Positions 16,300 to 24,914 of a stretch of DNA of 64,000 nucleotides are shown here, in pieces (position 1 is the stretch's first letter; the number at the start of each line of letters is the position of its first letter). Source of the DNA: Collimonas sp. PA-H2 (lineage in GTDB: Bacteria > Pseudomonadota > Gammaproteobacteria > Burkholderiales > Burkholderiaceae_D); assembly GCF_002564105.1 (NCBI RefSeq), contig NZ_PDBX01000001.1:5022001-5086000 (forward strand). The letters are read 5' to 3'. The notes under the pieces are model-generated. The model was not told the DNA's origin. It did not search any database and worked only from the letters and a program-made list of their open reading frames with translations. The position numbers and the translations under genes are program-made.

Positions 16300-17106
16300 T
16301 TAGGCGTCAAGCTTGTCGGCGCCGCGCATCCGCCGCGCAGGCGCCGGTGGATAGCCGAAGAATTCCAGCACGCTGTTGGTGACCAGGTCGCGGTCGTTGT
16401 CGACGCAAATCATGTGGTAGCTGTTCTCCAGCACCACTACCCGCACATCCGGCAACGCCGCCTGCAGAAATTCTGCCGATTTCAGGCTGGTCAATTCATC
16501 TTCGCGCGCATGCACCACCAGCGTCGGGCAGGAAATATCGCGGGCGCCGGCCAGCACCAGGCGGCGCAGGCGGTCGACCTGGCAGATGCAGGCCAGCGGC
16601 ACCCAGCGATAATGGAAATTGTCGCCGCGCGCGAACTTGGCCTTGACGATCGCCCGCACCGTGGCGTTCTTGATGCCGAAGGGCTCGTCTTCTTCCACTT
16701 TCATCTTGTCGGGCATGCCGGGGATGCAGTACACCACGTGCCGCAGCTGGCGGTACCATGGGGTCGACCAGCCGTCGATGAAGACCGGCGGCGCCAGCGT
16801 CACCAGCTTGCCCTTGGCATGCTGCACGCGCTCGCACAAAGCCAACGCCAGCAGCGAACCCAGGCACATGCCGAGCACATGGAAAGTGTCGTACTGCGGC
16901 GCCAGTTCCTGATACGCGGCGGTGACCGTGTCGAGCCAGTCTTCCATGCGCACGTTCACCAGATCCTCCGGCTGGCCGCCATGGCCGGGCAAGGTGACGG
17001 CATGGGTTTCCACTCCCGCACGCTGCAACACCTTGTGCATGGAGCCCAGATCGAATTGGGTGCCGCCCAGGCCGTGAATCAGCAGGGCGCCGGTACGAAC
17101 GCTCAT
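16300..17106 (-). CDS. Alpha/beta hydrolase with a Cys in the nucleophile elbow
   Basis: This 268-residue protein has the alpha/beta hydrolase fold: oxyanion HGLGGTQFDL (11-20), GHGG at 41-44, nucleophile elbow HVLGMCLGSLLAL (76-88), a candidate acid in VHAREDELTS and the catalytic His in ENSYHMICVDND. It resembles carboxylesterases and monoglyceride lipases, but the elbow reads G-M-C-L-G, with Cys81 instead of Ser, as in dienelactone hydrolases. Its ATG overlaps the stop of the upstream MASE1-PAS gene (ATGA), so the two are translationally coupled. It is convergent with the patatin gene. Confidence 0.82.
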   Translation of the reverse strand: MSVRTGALLIHGLGGTQFDLGSMHKVLQRAGVETHAVTLPGHGGQPEDLVNVRMEDWLDTVTAAYQELAPQYDTFHVLGMCLGSLLALALCERVQHAKGKLVTLAPPVFIDGWSTPWYRQLRHVVYCIPGMPDKMKVEEDEPFGIKNATVRAIVKAKFARGDNFHYRWVPLACICQVDRLRRLVLAGARDISCPTLVVHAREDELTSLKSAEFLQAALPDVRVVVLENSYHMICVDNDRDLVTNSVLEFFGYPPAPARRMRGADKLDA

Positions 17107-18407
17107 AGGGCGGAATGCCCCTGGCGCGGTTGCGGTTCGTCTTCCCGGATATGCAGGCGCCAGGCGCCGGCTACCATGGCGACCGATTCGTCGGCATCCA
17201 GCAGCACCGCGCTCATGTCGGTCATCTCGGTGATGTGTCCGGCCGGCAACAGCAGGCGAAAATGCAAATCGGGACGGACAGCGTCGTCCATGTCGTCCAG
17301 CCAACGGCTGCGCAGCTGCTGGCGATCGTCGGGATGGACGTGCGCCAGCACCTGGTCGAGCTCGCTGAAGGCATTTGCCGGCAGGCCCAGCAATCCTTGC
17401 AGATCGCCGTTCCAGCACAGCTTCCTGCTATGCGGATCCATGCTGTAGACCAGCTGGCGGCTGACGGTCAATGCCAGCTCGACGTCGCTTTTCCATTGCG
17501 CGGCGTCTTCGTGCAATTGCTCGCGGGTGGTCTTGAGGGCGCTGATCAGCAGGCAGAGCAGGGCAGCCACGGCTAGGTAGAGCTGGGCTTCCAGCAGCGA
17601 ATGCTTGGAATAGGTATCGGCGAAGGCGGCAAACGGTCCCTCGCCCTGGACCGTATTCAAGAGTGCGAAGAAGGCCAGCATGGCGACTGCCAGCGAGCCG
17701 CCGCGGCCGCCCCACAGCAGGGTTACCACCGCGGCGAAGAACAGCGGCACATAGGTCAGGGCAAAATTGACGCCGGCTGAAAAATTGCTCAAGCTGTGGC
17801 CGTCGAAAATCAGGTAGGCAGTGACGCCGAGTGCAATGAAAGCCGCCAGCCCTAGCAGGAAATCGCTGCGGTCCATGCCGCCCGAACGCATGGCGTGGAA
17901 ACGCGACCAGCCTGCCAGCACCGGCGTGACGATCAGGATCCCGACCAGATCGGATGCCGCCCAGATGCGCGCAGTCGGCCAGAAGGGTACATCTTTCACG
18001 ATCAGGAACCAGGCCGCGCCGATCGCTGCGCTGACGGTGCTGCAGGCGACGCCGGCAATCAGCAGGCCGCGCACGAAATACAGGCCTTCCATCGGCAATT
18101 GCGTCATTCGCACCAGCGCCACGGCAATCGCGGCGACGCCGATTTCATCGAGGGCGAACAGCGTTACGCGCAACAGGTCGCGATTTTCAATCCAGCCCAG
18201 CAGCAGTTGCGCCAGTACGAAACCGATGATCACCGGCAGCCAGCGCGCCGTCCTGGTCAGCATGAACGCAGCCACCGTGACGCCGGCCGGCAGCCAGATA
18301 TAGCCGGTAGCGGCGATCGGCCCGTTCAGTTGATGCGAGGTGTAGCCCATGACCAGATACAGCAAGCCCCATAGCAGGGCGATGACAGATTGGTTGGTCA
18401 GTTTCAC
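17103..18407 (-). CDS. MASE1-domain membrane sensor with PAS domain, no output domain
   Basis: This 434-residue protein starts with a MASE1 sensory domain: about eight to ten transmembrane segments in residues 1-300, including GYIWLPAGVTVA. A short coiled linker leads to a PAS domain (about 315-425; LCWNGDLQGLLGLP and HVHPDDRQQL). MASE1 proteins normally end in histidine kinase, GGDEF or EAL modules; none is present, and the protein ends right after PAS. The start is GTG at 18407 with AAGGAT upstream. The downstream hydrolase overlaps by four bases and may be the functional partner, though that is inference. Confidence 0.83.
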   Translation of the reverse strand: MKLTNQSVIALLWGLLYLVMGYTSHQLNGPIAATGYIWLPAGVTVAAFMLTRTARWLPVIIGFVLAQLLLGWIENRDLLRVTLFALDEIGVAAIAVALVRMTQLPMEGLYFVRGLLIAGVACSTVSAAIGAAWFLIVKDVPFWPTARIWAASDLVGILIVTPVLAGWSRFHAMRSGGMDRSDFLLGLAAFIALGVTAYLIFDGHSLSNFSAGVNFALTYVPLFFAAVVTLLWGGRGGSLAVAMLAFFALLNTVQGEGPFAAFADTYSKHSLLEAQLYLAVAALLCLLISALKTTREQLHEDAAQWKSDVELALTVSRQLVYSMDPHSRKLCWNGDLQGLLGLPANAFSELDQVLAHVHPDDRQQLRSRWLDDMDDAVRPDLHFRLLLPAGHITEMTDMSAVLLDADESVAMVAGAWRLHIREDEPQPRQGHSAL

Positions 18408-18660
18408 TATAGATATCCTTGTCGGTTTGCGGCTTCGTCCCTCCGCGCGCTTGCCAGGCGGCGCTTGAGGTGCTGCACATTATAGGATAAGTCTGACAAT
18501 TATTTGACTGACATTGAGCGTCGCGGAGCGCCCGGGTCAATTGACAGGCAACTGTAAATGTTGCCAGTTACGCGGCTCCGTCCTTGGCGGCAGAATCGAC
18601 CTGCCCGCCGTCGCGATGCCGGCTGCGCATTTGTTCACTGCAGGCACGTTAGGAGAAATA

Positions 18661-19287
18661 ATGAAACGCATATCGTCCCGTCTGATTTTAATGCTGGCCT
18701 TGGCGGCGCCGCTGGCGGCCCAGGCGCACGGCTACATCGATGCCCCTAAATCGCGCGCTTTCATGTGCAAGACGCAAGAGAATACGGCTTGCGGCGCGAT
18801 TCAGTATGAGCCGCAAAGCGTGGAGGGTCCGAAGGGCTTTCCCGCAGCCGGTCCGGCCGACGGTACGATCGCGGCTGGCGGCTTGGCGCAATTTTCCGAA
18901 TTGAATGTGCAAACGCCGACGCGCTGGAAGAAGGTGGCGTTGAAGACCGGGGCTCTCGATTTCAGCTGGTACTTTACCGCCGGCCACATGACGCAGGACT
19001 GGCGCTACTACATTACCAAACAGGGCTGGGATCCGAGCCAGAAGCTGAGCCGGGACGCTTTTGATTTGCAGCCGTTCTGCATCGTCAAGGGTGGTTTCGC
19101 GCCACCCAGCAACAGCCACGCCACGCATCGTTGCACCATTCCGGCCAACCGCAGCGGCTATCACGTGATCCTGAGCACCTGGAATATCGCTGATACCGGC
19201 AATGCCTTCTATCAGGTCGTCGATGCCCAGATTCAAGGCGGAGCCGCGGTGAATCCACAGAAAGTGATGATCAATCCGTTCAAGTGA
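18661..19287 (+). CDS. Secreted lytic polysaccharide monooxygenase, AA10 (chitin-binding protein)
   Basis: This 208-residue precursor has a signal peptide ending AQA, so the mature protein starts with His (residue 23, HGYIDAPKSR). This N-terminal His and His109 (FTAGHMTQDW) form the copper histidine brace of AA10 LPMOs, and the C-terminal NAFYQVVD supplies the axial Phe. Two cysteine pairs are visible. It is a single-domain enzyme without a carbohydrate-binding module. Such enzymes oxidatively cut crystalline chitin or cellulose outside the cell, which fits a fungus-associated soil bacterium. GGAGAAATA precedes the ATG, and a terminator follows. Confidence 0.92.
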   Translation: MKRISSRLILMLALAAPLAAQAHGYIDAPKSRAFMCKTQENTACGAIQYEPQSVEGPKGFPAAGPADGTIAAGGLAQFSELNVQTPTRWKKVALKTGALDFSWYFTAGHMTQDWRYYITKQGWDPSQKLSRDAFDLQPFCIVKGGFAPPSNSHATHRCTIPANRSGYHVILSTWNIADTGNAFYQVVDAQIQGGAAVNPQKVMINPFK

Positions 19288-19340
19288 TCGGAAGCGGGAG
19301 TAGTCCCGATAAATAAAACGCCTTTTAAGCAGGCGTAGCG

Positions 19341-19369
19341 ACCCGGCCGTTGTCACAGGCTGGGTTTTG
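19341..19369 (+). terminator. Terminator behind the LPMO gene
   Basis: ACCCGGCC (19341-19348) and GGCTGGGT (19358-19365) pair with one G-T position around a 9-base loop and run into TTTT. A second, weaker hairpin (ACGCC/GGCGT) precedes it at 19318-19336. Confidence 0.65.
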
Positions 19370-19533
19370 TTGCGTCTGGAGTTATTGAAGCTGGTAATAT
19401 GCAGCGTGTTGACGTCCTCGCCGGATCGTCGTATTGCGCGTATTACAGGGGAAAAGTGCTGTTACTGGAATTCACTAGGCGCTCCCGGACGTATTGTATT
19501 GCTATGCCGGGAGGCCTGGAATCTTGCGGAGAG

Positions 19534-19555
19534 CCAGACCCCGAAAAGGGTCTGG
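19534..19555 (-). terminator. Hairpin downstream of tRNA-Leu(CAG)
   Basis: CCAGACCC (19534-19541) and GGGTCTGG (19548-19555) form a perfect 8-bp stem with a CGAAAA loop, 12 bases past the tRNA 3' end in the direction of transcription. No clear U-tract follows, so it may act as a processing or weak termination signal. Confidence 0.5.
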
Positions 19556-19566
19556 TCTATGGTATA

Positions 19567-19651
19567 TGGTGCCCACGGAGGGACTCGAACCCCCACACCT
19601 TGCGGCACATGGACCTGAACCATGCGCGTCTACCAATTCCGCCACGTGGGC
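19567..19651 (-). tRNA. tRNA-Leu(CAG)
   Basis: Read on the minus strand, the sequence folds as a class II tRNA: acceptor GCCCACG pairs with CGTGGGC, the anticodon stem CATGG/CCATG encloses loop TTCAGGT with anticodon CAG, a long variable arm (TGCCGCAAGGTG) is present, the T loop is GTTCGAGTC, and ACCA is encoded. It decodes CUG, the commonest Leu codon in GC-rich genomes. Confidence 0.95.
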
Positions 19652-19758
19652 TTGAGAGAGCGAAATTATAAGCCAATGCGAGAATATGTCAACTATCATT
19701 TGAAAGAAGATAGAGCAGGGCCGCAAAAGCGGAAGATATAAGCTGCTTGGTTAGGAGA

Positions 19759-19797
19759 ATGTCACAATCCTCCGTTACACTAAGCGTTGATGAATAA
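19759..19797 (+). CDS. Possible 12-codon leader ORF overlapping the rnr start
   Basis: An ATG at 19759 has a strong ribosome site (AGGAGA immediately upstream) and encodes MSQSSVTLSVDE before TAA at 19795. The stop overlaps the beginning of rnr, whose own ATG (19790) has no good ribosome site. Translation of this short frame could deliver ribosomes to rnr by coupling. Whether it is translated is unknown; the peptide itself resembles nothing. Confidence 0.4.
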   Translation: MSQSSVTLSVDE

Positions 19798-22273
19798 CAA
19801 CCAGTTGAAGAGCCTTTTGAGCCAATATTCCTACACAATTCCCAGCCGGGAGGAAATTCTCGGCCTTCTGCGGACCTCCTCCGAACCGCAAAACGCCGCC
19901 GCTCTGGCTGCCGCACTAAGTGTCAAACCCGATGAAATGGAAGGTTTGACGCGCCGCCTGAATGCCATGGAGCGCGATGGACAGATCAAGCCTGACCGCG
20001 CCGGCATCTACAAACTGACCAATTCCCCCGGTTTTATCGAAGGCCGCGTCAGCAGTCATCGCGACGGTTTCGGTTTCCTGATCCCCGACGAGGGTGGCGA
20101 CGATGTTTTCCTGCCTGAAAAGGAAATGCAGAAGGTGCTGCATGGCGACCGCGTTCAGGCGCGCATCGTCGGCACCGATCGCCGCGGCCGTCCTGAAGGG
20201 ACAATTGTCGAAGTGGTGGAGCGCGCTAATACCCACGTCATCGGCCGTCTGCTGAATGAAAACGGGGTGTGGGTGATTGCGCCTGAAGACAAGCGCATCG
20301 GCCAGGACATCATCCTGGCAGGCTCGCCGGGCAAGGCCAAGGCCGGGCAGGTGGTGAGCGTGCAGCTGACCGAACAGCCTTCGCGGTTTACCCAGCCGGT
20401 CGGCAAGATTGTCGAAATCCTCGGCGATATCGACGATCCGGGCATGGAGATTGAAATCGCGGTGCGCAAGTACGGCGTGCCGCACGAATTTTCCGAAGCC
20501 GCAAAAAAGCTGGCCGCCAAGCTGCCGGGCGAAGTGCGTGCCGCCGACCTGGCCGACCGCGTCGATTTGCGTGACGTGCCCTTGGTCACCATCGACGGCG
20601 AAGATGCGCGCGACTTCGACGATGCTGTATATTGCGAGCCGGTCAAGATCGGCCGCGCCAACGGTTATCGCCTGATCGTGGCGATTGCCGACGTCAGCCA
20701 TTACGTCAAGCCGAACGATGCGCTGGACGTGGACGCGCTGGAGCGCAGCACCTCGGTGTATTTCCCGCGCCGCGTGATTCCGATGCTGCCGGAAAAACTG
20801 TCCAACGGCCTGTGCTCGCTGAATCCCGATGTCGACCGCCTGACCCTGGTGTGCGATGCGGTGATCAGCGCCAAGGGCGAAATCAAGGCTTACCAGTTTT
20901 ATCCGGCGGTGATCCATTCCGCCGCCCGCCTGACATATACCGAAGTGGCGGCGATCCTGGGCAACACCAAGGGTCCTGAAGCGGCCAAGCGTCCCGGCCT
21001 GGTGCCGCACCTACTGCATCTGTACGAAGTGTTCCATGCGCTGCTGCAGGCACGGCAGGCGCGCGGCGCCATCGATTTCGAGACCACCGAAACCTACATC
21101 GTCTGCAATGCCGCCGGCAAGATCGAAAAAATCCTGCCGCGTACCCGCAACGATGCGCACAAGGTGATCGAAGAATGCATGCTGGCGGCGAACGTCTGCG
21201 CCGCCGACCTGATGGAGCGTCACAAGCATCCGGGTCTGTTCCGCATCCATGCTCATCCGACCAAGGAAAAGCTGACGATCCTGCGTACTTTCCTCAAGCA
21301 GGTGGGTTTGAACCTGGCCGGCGGCGATACGCCTTCGGCTTCGGATTACGCCGAGCTGATGCCGAAGATCAAGGCGCGGCCGGATGCGATCCTGCTGCAG
21401 ACCATGATGCTGCGCTCCATGCAGCAAGCGGTCTACAGTCCGGAAAATATCGGTCACTTTGGCTTATCGTATGAATCGTATGCGCATTTCACCAGCCCGA
21501 TCCGGCGCTATCCCGATCTGCTCACGCACCGTACCATCAAGGCCATCCTGCAAGGCAAGCGCTACGATCCGAAAGGGCTCGACACCAGCGCGCTGAACAC
21601 CATGCTGTCGCCGGCCGGCCGCAAGAAGCAGGCGGAAGACAAGGCGGCAGGCAAGAAGAAAAACGAAGGCAGCCTGGCGATCTGGGAAGCGCTCGGCGTG
21701 CACTGTTCGGCCAATGAACGGCGCGCCGATGAGGCCTCGCGCGATGTCGAAGCCTGGCTCAAGTGCTATTTCATTCGCGACAAGCTGGGGGAAGAGTTCA
21801 CTGGTGTGATTTCCGGCGTCGCCACCTTCGGCATCTTTGTCCAGCTGGACGCCTTGTATATCGAAGGCCTAGTGCACGTCACCGAGCTCGGCGCCGATTA
21901 TTTCCAGTACGACGAAGCGCGTCACGAATTGCGCGGCGAACGCACCGGCATCCGTTACCAGCTAACCGACCGCGTCACGGTACAAGTCAGCCGGGTCGAC
22001 CTGGACGCCCGCAAGATCGACCTGCGCCTGGTCAACGAGCCTGGCATCAAGACGGTGCTCAAGAACGAAGCGCGGCGCGCCGACAATGAACAAGGCCGCG
22101 GCGCCAAGCCCAAGGCTGGCGGCAAGGCTGCGCCGCAAAAAACCGCGAGGGTAACGACGGCCGCCAAGACTACACCAGCCGGCAAGCCAGGCAAAGCCAA
22201 GAAGGCCAGCGGTCCTGCAGAGAAGGCGCGGGCGCCGAAGGGTTTCACGAAATCCAGCAAGCGCAAGCGGTAG
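19790..22273 (+). CDS. rnr: Ribonuclease R
   Basis: This 827-residue 3'-5' exoribonuclease has the RNase R layout: an N-terminal winged-helix region (about 15-75), two cold-shock RNA-binding domains (80-240), the RNB catalytic domain (from about 265; EDARDFDDAVYCEP holds the Mg2+-binding Asp residues), an S1 domain (about 655-740) and a Lys/Ala-rich basic tail (about 750-827). It degrades structured RNA, including rRNA and tmRNA-tagged messages. The ATG at 19790 lacks a clear ribosome site and is preceded by an overlapping short frame. It probably shares a transcript with rlmB, 102 bases downstream. Confidence 0.95.
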   Translation: MNNNQLKSLLSQYSYTIPSREEILGLLRTSSEPQNAAALAAALSVKPDEMEGLTRRLNAMERDGQIKPDRAGIYKLTNSPGFIEGRVSSHRDGFGFLIPDEGGDDVFLPEKEMQKVLHGDRVQARIVGTDRRGRPEGTIVEVVERANTHVIGRLLNENGVWVIAPEDKRIGQDIILAGSPGKAKAGQVVSVQLTEQPSRFTQPVGKIVEILGDIDDPGMEIEIAVRKYGVPHEFSEAAKKLAAKLPGEVRAADLADRVDLRDVPLVTIDGEDARDFDDAVYCEPVKIGRANGYRLIVAIADVSHYVKPNDALDVDALERSTSVYFPRRVIPMLPEKLSNGLCSLNPDVDRLTLVCDAVISAKGEIKAYQFYPAVIHSAARLTYTEVAAILGNTKGPEAAKRPGLVPHLLHLYEVFHALLQARQARGAIDFETTETYIVCNAAGKIEKILPRTRNDAHKVIEECMLAANVCAADLMERHKHPGLFRIHAHPTKEKLTILRTFLKQVGLNLAGGDTPSASDYAELMPKIKARPDAILLQTMMLRSMQQAVYSPENIGHFGLSYESYAHFTSPIRRYPDLLTHRTIKAILQGKRYDPKGLDTSALNTMLSPAGRKKQAEDKAAGKKKNEGSLAIWEALGVHCSANERRADEASRDVEAWLKCYFIRDKLGEEFTGVISGVATFGIFVQLDALYIEGLVHVTELGADYFQYDEARHELRGERTGIRYQLTDRVTVQVSRVDLDARKIDLRLVNEPGIKTVLKNEARRADNEQGRGAKPKAGGKAAPQKTARVTTAAKTTPAGKPGKAKKASGPAEKARAPKGFTKSSKRKR

Positions 22274-22295
22274 GGTGGATACGTCGTATCCACCC
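22273..22295. repeat. Perfect hairpin between rnr and rlmB
   Basis: GGGTGGATAC (22273-22282) and GTATCCACCC (22286-22295) are exact inverted copies with a 3-base loop. There is no U-tract. GGGTGGATA-type hairpins are common dispersed repeats in proteobacteria, so this may be a REP-like unit that also stabilises the rnr 3' end. Confidence 0.6.
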
Positions 22296-22375
22296 GACGG
22301 CAGCACCGGATAAGCAAGATTTGTCATGATTTAAGTGTCAATAATAGTTAGCAGTCAGATTGAAATAGATAGAAT

Positions 22376-23119
22376 ATGAAAAGTAAAATGATTTTCGGCT
22401 TTCACGCCGTCACCGCGCGTTTGCGTCATGAAGCGTCGTCGGTGGAAGAGATTTACGTGGATGCCAGCCGCGTCGACCGCCGCATGCAGGATTTGCTGCA
22501 GGCAGCGAAAGCCGTGGGCGTGCGCGTCATCCCGGTGGATGACCAGCGCTTGTCGAATATTGTCGGCACCCGCCGTCACCAGGGCGTGGTGGCCAAGGCC
22601 GGCGAACTGTCGCTGGCGCGTAACCTGGATGAATTGCTGGATGCGATCGTCGGTCCGCCGCTGCTGCTGATCCTCGACGGCATCACCGATCCGCACAATC
22701 TCGGCGCCTGCCTGCGGGTTGCCGACGGTGCCGGCGCGCATGCCGTGATCGCGCCTAAAGACCGCGCAGTAGGTTTGAATGCCACGGCTGCCAAGGTCGC
22801 CAGCGGCGCCGCTGAAACAGTCCCTTATATTACCGTCACCAACCTGGCGCGCACTTTGCGTGAGCTGAAAGAGCGTGAAATCTGGCTGATCGGCACCGAT
22901 GAGGATGGCGAAAAGGGCTTGTATGAAGCCGATTTCTCGACCCCGGCCGCGATTGTGATGGGCTCCGAAGGCGAGGGCATGCGCCGCCTGACGCGTGAAA
23001 CCTGCGATGTGCTGGTCAATGTGCCGATGTTCGGTTCGGTCGAAAGCCTGAATGTCTCGGTCGCGTCCGGCGTCTGCCTGTACGAAGCGCGCCGCCAGCG
23101 CATGGTCAAGGGTTGTTGA
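22376..23119 (+). CDS. rlmB: 23S rRNA (guanosine-2251-2'-O)-methyltransferase RlmB
   Basis: This 247-residue SpoU-type methyltransferase has an N-terminal L30e-like RNA-binding domain (1-75, [12 protein letters not shown]) and a C-terminal SPOUT knot. The three motifs are present: [26 protein letters not shown] and [19 protein letters not shown], the last forming the S-adenosylmethionine-binding knot. It methylates G2251 in the ribosomal P loop. Position directly behind rnr matches E. coli. The start at 22376 gives the family's usual length. Confidence 0.94.
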   Translation: MKSKMIFGFHAVTARLRHEASSVEEIYVDASRVDRRMQDLLQAAKAVGVRVIPVDDQRLSNIVGTRRHQGVVAKAGELSLARNLDELLDAIVGPPLLLILDGITDPHNLGACLRVADGAGAHAVIAPKDRAVGLNATAAKVASGAAETVPYITVTNLARTLRELKEREIWLIGTDEDGEKGLYEADFSTPAAIVMGSEGEGMRRLTRETCDVLVNVPMFGSVESLNVSVASGVCLYEARRQRMVKGC

Positions 23120-23147
23120 TTCTACTTCCGCACTACCTGTGCCGAGC

Positions 23148-23174
23148 CCGGTCCGCCACGCGCTGGCGGACCGG
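23148..23174 (+). terminator. Strong hairpin behind rlmB
   Basis: CCGGTCCGCCA (23148-23158) and TGGCGGACCGG (23164-23174) make a perfect 11-bp GC-rich stem with a 5-base loop 28 bases after the rlmB stop. A U-tract is missing, but position and strength suggest transcription ends here. Confidence 0.55.
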
Positions 23175-23250
23175 CTCCAGGCGCCTTTCCGGCCGCTGCT
23201 CAGTTGCTACTTTCGTGGCTGTTCCCGAAGTTCTGCGATAAAAGACGGCC

Positions 23251-23276
23251 GGCGTAATTTGGAATAACATTACGCC
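23251..23276. promoter_or_regulatory. Inverted repeat just upstream of cysE
   Basis: GGCGTAAT (23251-23258) and ATTACGCC (23269-23276) are exact inverted copies with a 10-base spacer, 22 bases before the cysE ATG. It could be an operator or a 5' UTR hairpin; no known cysteine-regulator motif is recognised. Confidence 0.45.
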
Positions 23277-23298
23277 TCCGCATTCATTCGATATCCCT

Positions 23299-24048
23299 AT
23301 GTTCAGCAACATTCGTGAAGACATTGCCAACATCATGGCGCGCGATCCCGCCGCCCGCACCCAGTGGGAAGTGCTGACCTGTTATCCGGGGCTGCATGCC
23401 ATCATCCTGCACCGCTGGGCGCACCATTGCTGGCACAACGGCTTCAAATGGCCGGGGCGCTTCATTTCGCATATCGCGCGCATTTTCACCGGGATTGAAA
23501 TCCATCCCGGCGCCACTATCGGCCGCCGGGTCTTCATCGACCATGGCTTCGGCGTGGTGATCGGCGAAACCGCCGAAGTCGGCGATGACTGCACCATCTA
23601 CCAGGGGGTCACCCTGGGCGGCACTTCGCTCAACAAGGGCGCCAAGCGCCATCCAACCCTGGCGCGCGGCGCCATCATCGGCGCCGGCGCCAAGGTATTG
23701 GGCGGCTTCACCGTCGGCGAGGGCGCCAAGGTCGGCTCCAATGCCGTGGTGGTCAAGGAAGTGCCGCCGGGCGCAACGGCGGTCGGCAACCCGGCCCGCA
23801 TCGTGCAGAAGGAAAGCGGCAGCGGCAAGGATGAAGCGGCAGCGCGCATGTTCGCTGCCTACGGTGTTACGCCGAACGGCGACGATCCCTTGTCGAAGGC
23901 GCTGCATGGCCTGATCGACAACGCCGCTGCGCAGGAGCACCAGATCGACCGCATCATTGCGCTGCTGAAGAAATCGGGCATCGCTTGCGAGAGCTTGCCC
24001 GAGCTGGAAAAATTTGATCCGGACCAGCTCAACAAGCTGGTTGAGTAG
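23299..24048 (+). CDS. cysE: Serine O-acetyltransferase
   Basis: This 249-residue protein acetylates serine with acetyl-CoA, the first step of cysteine synthesis. The N-terminal helical region holds HRWAHHCW; the hexapeptide left-handed beta helix runs from about residue 65 to 170 with [30 protein letters not shown] (active-site Asp/His) and VTLGGT. A C-terminal extension of about 70 residues follows. The shorter N terminus relative to E. coli CysE (273) matches the NifP/EpsC-type group. Confidence 0.93.
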   Translation: MFSNIREDIANIMARDPAARTQWEVLTCYPGLHAIILHRWAHHCWHNGFKWPGRFISHIARIFTGIEIHPGATIGRRVFIDHGFGVVIGETAEVGDDCTIYQGVTLGGTSLNKGAKRHPTLARGAIIGAGAKVLGGFTVGEGAKVGSNAVVVKEVPPGATAVGNPARIVQKESGSGKDEAAARMFAAYGVTPNGDDPLSKALHGLIDNAAAQEHQIDRIIALLKKSGIACESLPELEKFDPDQLNKLVE

Positions 24049-24072
24049 GTCCGCGCACCAGGAGAACTGTCA

Positions 24073-24798
24073 ATGAATCAAGACGACAACGAAATTGCCA
24101 GCGGCGAGCAGCCGCCAGCGGATGCTGTCCGCACAGATGATTTTCTCGATCCCTTTGAAATCCGCGTACTCGCGGTGCTGGCCGAGAAAGAGGCGCTGAC
24201 GCCGGATAACTATCCCCTGTCCCTGAACACGCTGACCAACGGCTGCAACCAGCTGTCCAGCCGCGATCCGGTGATGTCGATCAGCGAGTCTAGCGTGCTG
24301 GATATCCTGCAGCGGCTGATGCAGCGCAAGCTGGTGCTCGAGGTCAGGCAGGCCGGCGCCAGGGTCTCCAAGTTCGAGCACCGGATGCGCATCAAATGGG
24401 TGCTGGAGCAAGATAAGCTGGCGGTATTGACGACCCTGATGCTGCGTGGCATCCAGACTGCCGGCGAGTTGCGCAGCCGCAGCGGCCGGCTGCATGAGTT
24501 CGCCGGCGTGGGCGAGGTGGAAACCGCCTTGCAGTTCCTGGTCGATAAATATCCGCCGCTGGTGGCGCGCCTGGCGAAAGCGCCGGGCACCAAGGAGCCG
24601 CGTTATGCGCACCTGCTGGCCGGCGAGGAGGCACTTGAGCAGCAGGCCATCGCGGATGCGATGTCGGGCAGCGCTTCCGTGGTTACGGGCGGCAGCCAGG
24701 ACCGGATCGCCCAGCTTGAGGAAGAAGTGTCGGGCTTGCGCCGGCAAATGGACGATTTGAGCGCGCAGTTTGCAGAGTTCAAGCGGCAATTCGACTGA
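24073..24798 (+). CDS. YceH family protein (DUF480)
   Basis: This 241-residue protein matches the YceH/DUF480 family: FEIRVLAVLAEKEALTPDNYPLSLNTLTNGCNQ is split in two winged-helix repeats (about 25-105 and 110-190), with LMLRGIQTAGELRSRS in the second. A predicted coiled coil (205-241) ends the protein. Function is unknown; the fold suggests DNA binding. A good ribosome site (AGGAG) lies upstream, and the gene starts 24 bases after cysE. Confidence 0.9.
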   Translation: MNQDDNEIASGEQPPADAVRTDDFLDPFEIRVLAVLAEKEALTPDNYPLSLNTLTNGCNQLSSRDPVMSISESSVLDILQRLMQRKLVLEVRQAGARVSKFEHRMRIKWVLEQDKLAVLTTLMLRGIQTAGELRSRSGRLHEFAGVGEVETALQFLVDKYPPLVARLAKAPGTKEPRYAHLLAGEEALEQQAIADAMSGSASVVTGGSQDRIAQLEEEVSGLRRQMDDLSAQFAEFKRQFD

Positions 24799-24914
24799 TT
24801 GCAGCTGAGCGCCGTGTTGTAAACCGTTAGGGTAAGCAGGTTTTTTTGCTCGCCCTGGGGGTGTAATGATTCTGGGCTATAGGCGGGAACAAGCGCCTAC
24901 ACTCACACTAGGCC

